Source of the DNA: Komarekiella delphini-convector SJRDD-AB1 | Lineage (GTDB): Bacteria; Cyanobacteriota; Cyanobacteriia; Cyanobacteriales; Nostocaceae | Direction of reading: 5' to 3' | Length of the DNA stretch: 64,000 nt | Assembly: GCF_014831675.1 (NCBI RefSeq) | Contig: NZ_VJXY01000005.1 | Span: 127,675 to 191,674, forward strand | Part shown: positions 47,583 to 55,428 of the stretch, piece by piece | Layout: each line of letters begins with the position of its first letter | Numbering within the stretch: position 1 is the first letter of the stretch | Position numbers and translations under genes: made by a program | Notes under the pieces: generated by a model | Databases searched by the model: none | What the model was told of the DNA's origin: nothing | The model's input: only the letters and a program-made list of their open reading frames with translations

Positions 47583-48692
47583 CTAAAGTTGCGATTGCAA
47601 AAACAAAACTAAACGTCCAACAATTCGCTGCCACAAGGGTCGAGTCCGCCAGTCTGCCATACTCACTAGTTTGCTGCGCTCAAAGCCAGTGTGGAAAAGC
47701 TGCTCGATATGTTGTACCATCTGCGACTCAGCTGTAGAAATATCCAGTTCATCATTATGAAAGAAACTACGTGGGTCGAAGTTAGCACTACCAGTACTCA
47801 CCCATTTATCATCAACTAGCAAACACTTAGCGTGCAGCATACTTGGTTGATGCTCATAAATTTTGATTCCTGCTGGCAATAAGTAGCCGTAAAGTTCAAC
47901 AGAGGCGTAATAAACCAATTTTTTATCGTTGTGTGGCCCGCAAGTCAGGATATGCACGTCTATTCCCCTTTTTTTAGCTGTGATTAGAGCTTGGCGCGAT
48001 TGATGGTCTGGCAAAAAGTAAGGACTAGCAATCCAAACTCGCTCTTGGGCTGCAAAGATAGCCGTAGTAAACAAAGCTCTGATGGAAGAAGAGAGATTAG
48101 AAGGGGCGTCACCCAAAGTTACCAGAATCATTTGGTCAACTGGTGGAGCAGGACAAAAGTTTTCTGCACCCAAGTCTACTGTGCTGCGAGCAGATGCCCA
48201 ATGCTGCATGAACATTCCTTCTAGAACAGATACCACAGCACCTTTTAAGCAGAACTCAAAGTCAAACCAGGGAGCCTTGTCGCCAAACTTATCCTGACCA
48301 TCCCAAAAATCAGAAATCCCAGCACCACCAATCAAAGCAACTTTTCCATCAATTAGTAGTAACTTTCGGTGGGTGCGTCCAGCATAATCAAACGGAGCTT
48401 TCCAAATAAAAGGTTTAAAGAAGCGAACATCTACACCAGCTGCTTTTAATCGTTTCCAATACTTCTGGGGTAATTTTTTTGTACTGTAATCATCTACAAG
48501 CAGTTGCACTTCAACCCCAGCAGCAGCTCGTTCAGCAAATGCAGCTGCAAACTCATTAGCACGGCGTTCTGGAGTCATGAAAAATGTTTCAAAGTGAATA
48601 GAGCGCTGGGCGCTGCGAATTGCCTCTAAGCGTGCTGATTGAATTTCCTTAGCTTCAAACCAAAAGCTGATGACGCAACCAGTTGTATTCAA
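47583..48692 (-). CDS. Phospholipase D-family protein, both HKD motifs intact, N-terminus disrupted
   Basis: The frame encodes two PLD domains with HRKLLLIDGKVALIGG and HAKCLLVDDKWVSTGSANFDPRSF, the paired HxKx4D motifs of cardiolipin synthases and related enzymes. From 48692 the first codon is TTG with no clear ribosome-binding site. Family-like sequence (DIALIIGFSLIVVFYLRGAF) continues in frame up to 48839, where a small repeat introduces stops. The original start seems to be the ATG at 48896, so the protein may now lack its membrane helix or not be made. Confidence 0.8.
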   Translation of the reverse strand: MNTTGCVISFWFEAKEIQSARLEAIRSAQRSIHFETFFMTPERRANEFAAAFAERAAAGVEVQLLVDDYSTKKLPQKYWKRLKAAGVDVRFFKPFIWKAPFDYAGRTHRKLLLIDGKVALIGGAGISDFWDGQDKFGDKAPWFDFEFCLKGAVVSVLEGMFMQHWASARSTVDLGAENFCPAPPVDQMILVTLGDAPSNLSSSIRALFTTAIFAAQERVWIASPYFLPDHQSRQALITAKKRGIDVHILTCGPHNDKKLVYYASVELYGYLLPAGIKIYEHQPSMLHAKCLLVDDKWVSTGSANFDPRSFFHNDELDISTAESQMVQHIEQLFHTGFERSKLVSMADWRTRPLWQRIVGRLVLFLQSQL

Positions 48693-48896
48693 AGAATTAG
48701 ATAAACTACCTAAAGCTATAGCAAAATGGCGTTCATGAGGGTTGGGAACATTGATGGCTCTATAATCAATGTAATCGCGGAAAGCTCCTCGAAGATAAAA
48801 GACAACTATTAGGCTAAACCCAATAATTAAGGCGATGTCTACGACGGGCTACGCCTACACACCGAGCCACGCCAAAATAGTAATGAGTAGCTCCAT
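48693..48896 (-). pseudogene. Disrupted N-terminal part of the phospholipase D gene
   Basis: Starting at the ATG at 48896, the minus strand reads MELLITILAWLGV, then TAG GCG TAG, then PVVDIALIIGFSLIVVF in the same frame, and continues into the PLD domains. The break coincides with a small dispersed repeat (48837-48860, GTCTACGACGGGCTACGCCT). If that repeat is removed, a membrane helix plus PLD protein is restored. Confidence 0.8.
48837..48860. repeat. Small dispersed repeat within the PLD gene
   Basis: GTCTACGACGGGCTACGCCT followed by ACAC is of a short repeat type frequent in Nostoc genomes. Read on the minus strand it supplies two TAG codons in the PLD frame. Its length, 24 bases, keeps the frame. 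Confidence 0.65.
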
Positions 48897-49022
48897 TGGT
48901 AAATATCATTGGCTACTTGTATTACTTTTAATAGTTTTGTGCCACTAGGTAAGCCTTTATAAAGCTGACAAATAAGTGACACAAACTCTAACTGAGAAAT
49001 CTCAAGTCAGAAAAAAGTTTTG

Positions 49023-49193
49023 TTAAGGCGTAGCCGGGGTTACAGTTGGAGTCGCGGCTGGTGGCACTGCTGGTGGTGCTCCTGTTGGTGTTGCTGCTGG
49101 TGGTACTGTTGGGGTTTGTGCAGCAGGTTCACATGCTCCTATAAGTAGGCTAAGTCCAATAGATGAAGCGAGAAAACAGAATTTTCCGTTCAT
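49023..49193 (-). CDS. Small Pro/Thr/Ala-rich lipoprotein (56 aa)
   Basis: A perfect ribosome-binding site (AAAGGAGGA) lies three bases before the ATG. The protein starts MNGKFCFLASSIGLSLLIGAC, a type II signal peptide with lipobox LIGAC. The mature chain is a low-complexity tail of PPAATPT-type repeats. It should be a lipid-anchored periplasmic or outer-membrane peptide. Function is unknown. It has no homologous domain that I recognise. Confidence 0.75.
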   Translation of the reverse strand: MNGKFCFLASSIGLSLLIGACEPAAQTPTVPPAATPTGAPPAVPPAATPTVTPATP

Positions 49194-49382
49194 AAATCCT
49201 CCTTTGAGAATGAAAAGTAAAAAACTAGAATATCAGTCTATTTGGACATAGGCAATGGATATATAAACACTTACTTGATCGTGAGGGATTTAGTAAATCT
49301 TTACATCCGTCATTGGTAGCACATAATTTTCAGCTTAATAGTTGAGTTGCAACAATTGATTACTCATTAGAAATGTTTAAAA

Positions 49383-49741
49383 CTAAGCTTGCAAAACTGT
49401 TTGCCGTTCTTCTACGAGTGCTGGAAGAACCTGCTCACCAAAGACTTGAATAAACCTCTGCTGTTCTTTGTTGACGTTGTGCAGATAAATTTCCGTAAAA
49501 CCTAATTTTACATATTGTTGCTACCATTCAATATGCCGTTGGAGATCAGCGGAAATCCGCACATATTCATACATATCTTTTGGCTTCACAAATTGTACCA
49601 TTGCATCAAACTGCTGGGAACTGCGGAGGTCTGTTGAAAAATATTCGTACGCCACTGTTCATAAGCACCTCTCAAAGCTATTTCTTCATCTTCAGCGTAA
49701 GAAAGTTGTACCTTTAGGTACATAGGCTTACTTTTGCCGAA
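49383..49741 (-). pseudogene. Remnant of an LLM-class flavin-dependent oxidoreductase
   Basis: The minus strand reads SKPMYLKVQLSYAEDEEIALRGAYEQW, then changes frame to FDAMVQFVKPKDMYEYVRISADLQRHIEW. A TAG follows in the place of Leu, then QQYVKLGFTEIYLHNVNKEQQRFIQVFGEQVLPAL up to the stop at 49383. This is the C-terminal part of a luciferase-like flavin monooxygenase of the F420-type subfamily. One frameshift, one nonsense codon and the loss of the N-terminal half make it non-functional. Its truncated end abuts the rhodopsin gene stop. Confidence 0.85.
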
Positions 49742-49750
49742 TGATAAATA

Positions 49751-50539
49751 TCAGACTCTTCTACGTGATGGTTGACGTTGTGGCTTACTGAATGCTGTGA
49801 TATTTTCTACAAACTGTAAGGTACTGTTAACAACGCGATCGCCAGCCGTTTGGCGCGTTGAATCTTGCAGATTACGTAACCCATGTAAATCAAGGAAGCT
49901 AAATCCTACCTTGGAGAAAAACGGAAGTAAGCAAAACAAAAACGTATCTATAGTTTGATTTATCCAACCAAAACCACTAGGGCCAATAATCCAGACAGTT
50001 GGGTAGCCAATCCAAAGCACCGTAAAATAGGTAACAAGTTTATCGTATAAGTTTGATAATTCCGTCCCTTGAGTTCTAGTCTTGGCGCGTAATGGCCCCC
50101 AAATCCCCCAGAGAACGATTACAAAGGCGAAAACCCCGCAGATATACCACAAATATCTGATCCAATTCCGTTCGGATAAATCTGCAATTAATCCAGTGGT
50201 AATCACAACCACCTGAGTACTCATCAAAAAGCCAATGAGTGTCCAATCTTTTTTAATAAACTGCATTGCTGTCCAAGATAGAGCTAGCAATAATAAAGGT
50301 GTGGTGACAATCCAATCAACATAACGAGCATAGTGTGCAATTTGCCCCGCAGTTTCAACTTTACCCTGCCCTATAGCCATTGCCATGTAAGCTAGTCCTG
50401 ACCAAATCGGGATGAACATCGCAACTAGATATTCGTATTGCGGAACACCGCGCGGATTGCGACTAAGTGACCAGAAATGCAACGCACCTATTGCCATTCC
50501 AGCAACATAAATCCAGTGAAAAATAACCTGTAAATCCAT
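49751..50539 (-). CDS. Anabaena sensory rhodopsin orthologue
   Basis: The 262-residue seven-helix protein is a microbial rhodopsin of the Anabaena sensory rhodopsin (ASR) type. The retinal-binding lysine is Lys210 (PFFSKVGFSFLD), the Schiff-base counterion Asp75 (YVDWIVTTPL), and ASR-specific Pro206, Asp198 and Asp217 are also present. The C-terminus ends in the basic QPSRRRV that ASR uses on the cytoplasmic side. In ASR of strain 7120 the next gene encodes the soluble transducer ASRT; here the downstream sequence is a decayed oxidoreductase and no ASRT is nearby. Confidence 0.95.
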   Translation of the reverse strand: MDLQVIFHWIYVAGMAIGALHFWSLSRNPRGVPQYEYLVAMFIPIWSGLAYMAMAIGQGKVETAGQIAHYARYVDWIVTTPLLLLALSWTAMQFIKKDWTLIGFLMSTQVVVITTGLIADLSERNWIRYLWYICGVFAFVIVLWGIWGPLRAKTRTQGTELSNLYDKLVTYFTVLWIGYPTVWIIGPSGFGWINQTIDTFLFCLLPFFSKVGFSFLDLHGLRNLQDSTRQTAGDRVVNSTLQFVENITAFSKPQRQPSRRRV

Positions 50540-50946
50540 AAGGCTATCTCAGTAAAGTGGTTTTTAGAACTGAGGCAAAATCTCAGTTTAATGCAATTAC
50601 CTTCTGAGCATGACAAGCAAATGTGACTCGAAAGTGACGAATCATTTTAAACTTAGTAAACATAAAATTTAAAAATTATAAAAAGGCGTCGGGAAAACCC
50701 ATTCCTTCTCGGTAGGTGATGAAAGACGCCCCAACACAGTTGACAGTTGACGGTTAACAGTTAACAGTCTTTCGTGTTATCTCATCAGCTTTTAGGGGTG
50801 GGATGAACTTAATTTCCTATTTTGGTTTTAGTCTATTGTCACTTTATACTCACATTTAAAGTGTAGCTTGAAAATAGGCAAGTATTTTGAGTCTCTCAAT
50901 TTACCAGACTCTACTTATAAATTTATATGAAAACTTACTTTAGTAT
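50540..50946. other. Intergenic region with inverted copy of the 133-bp dispersed repeat
   Basis: This is the divergent gap between the rhodopsin gene (minus) and the small membrane protein gene (plus). Bases 50681-50813 are copy B of the repeat also found at 7052-7184. The rest is AT-rich without clear signals. Confidence 0.6.
50681..50813 (-). repeat. 133-bp dispersed repeat, copy B
   Basis: The reverse complement matches 7052-7184, including the TGGGTTTTCCCGAC end and the central heptamers of the GTTAACTGTTAACCGTCAAC type. The two copies differ mostly in the central STRR and by small indels. Confidence 0.7.
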
Positions 50947-51243
50947 ATGCCAGTACAAAAATACCACACCCTTTTTTGGTTTTGGTTAAAAATTACTTTA
51001 TCAGCATTCTTATTGTTGAGTGCGATCGCTTTACTGCTGCTTGTATTGTTCACTATTCTTAAAGTACCTTCTTTTGTAATTGGCAATGACACATTTTGGT
51101 TATTGCGTTGGCGCTATGAACCAGATGCTAGTTATATAATTGCCTTCAATCCTTTGTTTTTACTTATCATAGCGGCTGCTATTGGTTTTATCGGACTTTG
51201 GCTAAAACAAAAGCCCAAGCGGCACAGGAGAAAGACAAGATGA
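50947..51243 (+). CDS. Small two-helix membrane protein
   Basis: The 98-residue protein has two membrane helices (about 10-36 and 66-88) and a basic C-terminus (KQKPKRHRRKTR). Its TGA overlaps the ATG of the AI-2E transporter gene (ATGA at 51240-51243), a translationally coupled arrangement that makes it likely to be a real gene and a partner or regulator of that transporter. I know no family. Confidence 0.75.
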   Translation: MPVQKYHTLFWFWLKITLSAFLLLSAIALLLLVLFTILKVPSFVIGNDTFWLLRWRYEPDASYIIAFNPLFLLIIAAAIGFIGLWLKQKPKRHRRKTR

Positions 51244-52283
51244 AACTAGGGCAATGCTTGGGGTTACTGGCACTATTTTTTTCGCTCTACATTATTTGGC
51301 AAATTCGGCAGTTAGTGTTGCTGTTATTTACTGCTGTAGTGCTGGCGGTGGCGATTAATCAGCTAGTTCTGCGATTTCAGCAGTCTGGAATCAAACGGAT
51401 TTGGGCTGTTTGGTTGAGTTTGGGTATTATCGTGACACTGCTAGTTGGTGTTTTCTTGTTGATTGTGCCGCCATTTATTCAGCAGTTTCAGGAATTGGTA
51501 GTGCTTTTACCAACTGGAGTTGATCAAATTCAACGAGGTATCAACTGGTTAGAGGAACGCATTCCACAAATCTATTTACCCGAAATTCCTGACATCAATG
51601 GTCTAATTGAACAAATACAGCCCTGGATTACAAATTTATTACAACAGGCGATCGCTCTATTTTCTACTTCTATAACTGCAATCTTAGAATTTCTACTAGT
51701 TATAGTTCTAACTTTAATGCTACTTGTTAATCCGCAGCCCTACCGTAGGGCTTTTGTACGCGTCTTCCCTGCCTTCTACCGTTCTAGAGTTGAGGAAATT
51801 CTCTCTCGTTGCGCGGAAGGTTTGGGCGCTTGGACAATCGGCGCTTTGATTGAAATGGTATTTATTGGTGTTCTCTGCGGACTTGGATTATGGATTTTAC
51901 AAGTACCACTTGTACTAGCTCATGCAGTCTTAGCAGGATTACTCAACTTTATTCCCAATATTGGCCCAACTTTGAGTGTGGTGTTGCCAATGGCAATAGC
52001 TTTTCTTGATGCACCTTGGAAAGCTGGGGCTGTAATAATTTTATATATCATAATTCAAAATATTGAAAGCTACTGGCTGACCCCAACCGTGATGGCAAAA
52101 CAGGTAGCGCTATTACCTGCGATGACACTAACGGCGCAAATTGTCTTCGTTACCCTTTTTGGAGCTTTGGGATTGCTGATGGCGATACCGTTGGCGGTAA
52201 TTGCCAAGATTTGGCTACAAGAAGTGTTATTTAAAGATATTTTAGATAAGTGGCAGCAAGTTCCTTCATCAGGTTCTTACTAA
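51240..52283 (+). CDS. AI-2E family transporter
   Basis: The 347-residue protein has the PF01594 architecture: two N-terminal membrane helices (LGLLALFFSLYIIW and VLLLFTAVVLAVAI), a long amphipathic region, and a bundle of five or more helices ending in the conserved FIPNIGPTLSVVLP and VLLPAMTLTAQIVF-like motifs. Members export autoinducer-2, small metabolites or Na+/H+; the substrate is not set by sequence. The ATG at 51240 overlaps the upstream gene. Confidence 0.9.
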   Translation: MKLGQCLGLLALFFSLYIIWQIRQLVLLLFTAVVLAVAINQLVLRFQQSGIKRIWAVWLSLGIIVTLLVGVFLLIVPPFIQQFQELVVLLPTGVDQIQRGINWLEERIPQIYLPEIPDINGLIEQIQPWITNLLQQAIALFSTSITAILEFLLVIVLTLMLLVNPQPYRRAFVRVFPAFYRSRVEEILSRCAEGLGAWTIGALIEMVFIGVLCGLGLWILQVPLVLAHAVLAGLLNFIPNIGPTLSVVLPMAIAFLDAPWKAGAVIILYIIIQNIESYWLTPTVMAKQVALLPAMTLTAQIVFVTLFGALGLLMAIPLAVIAKIWLQEVLFKDILDKWQQVPSSGSY

Positions 52284-52330
52284 CCAAAATTGTCTAGATA
52301 AATTAGCGAATAATGGGGTAGGAAGGCTTT

Positions 52331-53338
52331 GTGATAGATAAATTGCAAAACCGCTTTCGGAATTTTAGAAGAAAAGTGGCTGAGCCTGCCAAAATCCAAC
52401 AGCTAGAAACAGAGTTGTTATCAGAATCAATGTTAGACTCATCCTACCTAGTTTTGATTTTTGGCTCCTGTGCCATAGCTACTTTTGGTTTATTGTCCAA
52501 CAGTAGTGCAGTAATCATCGGCGCTATGATCATTGCACCTCTGATGCTGCCAATTCGAGCTTTCGCTTTTGGTGCTTTGCAAGGAAATGTTCCCTTATTT
52601 CGCCAAGGAATAATTTCTGTAGTAGTAGGAACAATTGCTGCAATAGCGATCGCCTACAGTTTAGGATTGTTTACACGTATTCCCAGCTTTGGTAGTGAGA
52701 TACTAGCGCGTTCAGAACCAACACTATTAGATTTGGGCATAGCCGTAGCAGCTGGAAGTATCAGCGGCTACGCTAAAGTTGAGCCAAAAATTTCTGGAAG
52801 TTTGGCCGGAACTGCAATTGCCGTTGCACTTATGCCTCCCGTTTGTGTGATTGGTTTAGGGTTGTCACAGGCAAATTTCTCACTCAGTTTTGGAGCAACC
52901 CTACTTTACCTAACTAACCTGCTAGGCATCACTCTTTCCTGTATGCTCACATTTCTGATAGCAGGTTACACATCCATGCGTCGAGCACGAAAACCTCTGA
53001 CTTGGACTTTAGCTTTAACCGCAATTCTGCTTATTCCTTTGGGTGTAAGCTTCTTCCGACTTGTACGGCAATCCCAGCTAGAAATCAGCGTTAGACGAGC
53101 ATTATTAAACAAAACTGTTACTTTTCAAAGATTAGAGTTACTTACAAATGAAACAAATTGGCTAGTTAATCCACCACAAATCCGTCTCAATGTGCGGGCG
53201 AAAGAACCTGTAACTCCTCGGCAAGTGCAGTTATTGGAGGAATTTATTGAGCGGGAAATGGGACAAGCTTTCACTTTAATTTTCCAAGTTGGTGAAGTGG
53301 AAGAAGTGCGGCGATCTTCAGTAAACAGTAAACAGTAA
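52331..53338 (+). CDS. DUF389 membrane protein
   Basis: The 335-residue protein belongs to the DUF389 family of polytopic membrane proteins. It contains GAMIIAPLMLPIRAFAFGALQGN, GSISGYAKVEPKISGSLAGTAIAVALMPPVCVIGLGL and six membrane helices. The GTG start at 52331 is preceded by GGAAGG. Its C-terminal SSVNSKQ and stop come from an STRR. A tandem copy of its final coding segment (GTGGAAGAAGTGCGGCG) is repeated twice after the stop. The gene is third in a membrane-protein operon. Confidence 0.87.
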   Translation: MIDKLQNRFRNFRRKVAEPAKIQQLETELLSESMLDSSYLVLIFGSCAIATFGLLSNSSAVIIGAMIIAPLMLPIRAFAFGALQGNVPLFRQGIISVVVGTIAAIAIAYSLGLFTRIPSFGSEILARSEPTLLDLGIAVAAGSISGYAKVEPKISGSLAGTAIAVALMPPVCVIGLGLSQANFSLSFGATLLYLTNLLGITLSCMLTFLIAGYTSMRRARKPLTWTLALTAILLIPLGVSFFRLVRQSQLEISVRRALLNKTVTFQRLELLTNETNWLVNPPQIRLNVRAKEPVTPRQVQLLEEFIEREMGQAFTLIFQVGEVEEVRRSSVNSKQ

Positions 53339-53582
53339 ACAGTAAACGTGGAAGAAGTGCGGCGAGAAAAGTAGCAGGGGTGCAGATCTTCAGTAAATAG
53401 TAAACGTGGAAGAAGTGCGGCGAAAGAAGTAGCAGGGGTGCAGGGTGTAGAGACGTTGCAATGCAATGTCTCTACAATGGTCTACCTGTCACATTATTTT
53501 TTTAAATTGGTATTAGATTTACTGGAATTTATATTGTAGTATTTGTAGTATCAGGCAATGAATTGATAGCACTACTTGAACT
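53339..53582. repeat. Duplicated gene end, STRR and palindrome
   Basis: The motif GTGGAAGAAGTGCGGCG, present at the end of the DUF389 gene (about 53300), recurs at about 53348 and 53407, each time preceded by AGTAAAC heptamers. The small AGAGACGTTGCA palindrome stands at 53447-53475. The GNAT gene follows. Confidence 0.85.
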
Positions 53583-54458
53583 ATGAACCAGTATCACTTC
53601 AAACAGTCATTCTCTGCTGACCCCACTTTAAGCGATAAGCTTTTTGACTTGGTAGAAGATACATTTCCCGGACTCAGCAGTCTGGCAGAATGTGGGAGAA
53701 AACTAGGTGCATCCTGGGAAACAGCTTCGACACCGTTTATTCGGTTTCATGATGATGTAGCCATTACCCATGTAGGAGTGTTAGAAATTCCTATGCACAT
53801 TATGGGACAAAGGGTTACTGCTGGAGGAGTCCATGCAGTAGCTACCCGTGCAGAATTTCGCAGGAGAGGCTATTACCGTCAAGTGATGGAGGAAGTACTG
53901 GAATATTGCGACCAACTTTATGAAACACTAGTACTGACGACACCACAACCAGAGTTTTACTTACCTTTTGGCTTTCGCATTGTTGAAGAACAAATTTTTA
54001 AACTCCAGTGTGACTGCACAGGTGATACTGATGGCTTAAGAATCCTGAATTTTGCAGATATTAAAGATTTCACATTGCTGCACAGACTTTTAGAAACACG
54101 CACACCTGTATCTAATGTAGTTGGGGTAGTAAAGGAAAAACCTGTATTCTGCGTCAATGAAGGAAGCCGTTCTTTATATTATGTGGAAGATTTGGATTTA
54201 ATTGCTTGCATGGAGATAGAAGATTGCAGACTTCATCTTTTTGATCTAGTTGCAACGCAGATATGCTCTTTAAAGGAGATTCTGGCTAGGATACCTCAAC
54301 ACATTGAAGAGGTAGTAATCTACTTTAGTCCTGAACGTCTCGATGTCAAAGATGTGCAATCATTCCCTCATAAATTGGATGAAACTGTGCTGATGGTTCG
54401 CGGTACATTTGCAGCGGAGGGGGAGAAATTTATGCTGCCGCGTTCTGCGAGATGTTGA
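53583..54458 (+). CDS. GNAT-family N-acetyltransferase
   Basis: The 291-residue protein has an N-terminal GNAT domain with MGQRVTAGGVHAVATRAEFRRRGYYRQVMEEVLEYC, where VATRAEFRRRGYY is the acetyl-CoA-binding motif A, followed by LTTPQPEFYLPFGF (motif B, PFYxxxGF-like). A C-terminal domain of about 140 residues without a clear fold assignment follows, as in Eis-like enzymes. Substrate unknown. Confidence 0.9.
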   Translation: MNQYHFKQSFSADPTLSDKLFDLVEDTFPGLSSLAECGRKLGASWETASTPFIRFHDDVAITHVGVLEIPMHIMGQRVTAGGVHAVATRAEFRRRGYYRQVMEEVLEYCDQLYETLVLTTPQPEFYLPFGFRIVEEQIFKLQCDCTGDTDGLRILNFADIKDFTLLHRLLETRTPVSNVVGVVKEKPVFCVNEGSRSLYYVEDLDLIACMEIEDCRLHLFDLVATQICSLKEILARIPQHIEEVVIYFSPERLDVKDVQSFPHKLDETVLMVRGTFAAEGEKFMLPRSARC

Positions 54459-54795
54459 AAGAATGGGGATTGGGGACTGGGGACTGGGGACTGGGGACTG
54501 GGGAACTCGGGGCCCCCTCTGGGGATAAGGGGCAATGGGGACTGGGGATTGAGGATTGAGAAAGAGAATTACTCTTTTGCTCCTCTGCGTCTCTGCGTCC
54601 ACCGAAGTTCAGAACGCTATGCGGGTCTTATTGCCCAACCGTTCTAAAAGAACGGTTGCCTTGTGTCCAAAGGATACAAGGGAGAGGCGCAAGGCTTTGC
54701 GCCTCTCGGCAGTGATACAGACCATCGGCGGAAGCCGCCGCTCCAACTTCTCTCTGCGTGAGATAAATTATCCCACATTTATGCAAAGCCGAGAA
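54459..54795. repeat. Composite repeat block, left arm of an inverted pair
   Basis: GGGGACT heptamers (about 54463-54560, with the 14141-14188-type module at 54499-54549) are followed by a 185-bp element (54580-54763). The element has four consecutive hairpins: AACCGTTCT/AGAACGGTT, CTTGTGTCC/GGATACAAG, GAGAGGCGC/GCGCCTCTC, and GGCGGAAGCCGCC. Its inverted copy stands at 56301-56486. Confidence 0.9.
54580..54763 (+). repeat. 185-bp inverted repeat, left copy
   Basis: This is near-identical to the reverse complement of 56301-56486. The two copies face each other around the response-regulator and active-protease genes. The element is a chain of four hairpins and has no coding potential. Confidence 0.9.
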
Positions 54796-55428
54796 TCACA
54801 GCATAATTAAACCTAGTCGCACACCTACAGCAACAGCTTCAGTACGGGTGGAGACACCGAGCTTTTGAAAAATCGATGAAAGATGAAATTTAACTGTATG
54901 CTCAGAGATGTGTAAACGTTTGGCGATCGCTTTATTTCCCAACCCAGAACCGAGCATTCCTAAAACCTCGATTTCCCGTGGTGTCAAGGTTTGCACAGGA
55001 TTTATCACTACTTTTTCTCGCACAGAAAGCAACTCTAAAAAATCTGGGTGTAGCACCACTAGACCAAAAGCGATCGCCTCAACAGCAGCGACAATTTCCG
55101 ACTCTGTACTAGTGCTGGGTAATATACCCCGGACACCAGAACGTAAAGCCATTTCCAAGTCGATGCTGTCAAGTTCCTCAACAATTACCATAATTCTCAA
55201 GGGGTATTGCTCCTCTTGAATCAGCAGCAATTTTTCCCACACCAATTGTTGAGGATTCCCCCTCAAATCTAGTAGCACTACATCAAGTTGCAATTGCCCA
55301 ACTTCCCTTGCTAGTACATCCAAATCGGATGCACTTCCCACAACCGTCAGCGTGGGATTGCTAGTCACCACTGCTGATAACCCTGCCCGCACCACGGGGG
55401 AAGTAGCAACTACCATGACTCGGATCAT
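54796..55428 (-). CDS. LuxR/NarL-type regulator with degenerate receiver
   Basis: The 210-residue protein has a receiver-like domain and a C-terminal LuxR helix-turn-helix (LTPREIEVLGMLGSGLGNKAIAKRLHISEHTVKFHL, about 149-184). The usual acidic pair at the start of the receiver is replaced by Ala8-Thr9 (VMVVATSPVV), and the conserved Lys is missing (GILPSTST), although Asp54 remains. It is therefore unlikely to be phosphorylated in the normal way. Its ATG overlaps the TGA of the upstream protease gene (ATGA). Confidence 0.9.
   Translation of the reverse strand: MIRVMVVATSPVVRAGLSAVVTSNPTLTVVGSASDLDVLAREVGQLQLDVVLLDLRGNPQQLVWEKLLLIQEEQYPLRIMVIVEELDSIDLEMALRSGVRGILPSTSTESEIVAAVEAIAFGLVVLHPDFLELLSVREKVVINPVQTLTPREIEVLGMLGSGLGNKAIAKRLHISEHTVKFHLSSIFQKLGVSTRTEAVAVGVRLGLIML

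Noticed and set aside
47524-47634. 37-codon upstream extension of the debranching-type glycosidase.
   Set aside because: It overlaps the phospholipase gene end and is hydrophobic without conservation. MRINVGPPNLTI fits the family start.
53125-53466. 113-codon minus-strand ORF opposite the end of the DUF389 gene.
   Set aside because: It consists of repeat translation and antisense of a conserved gene.
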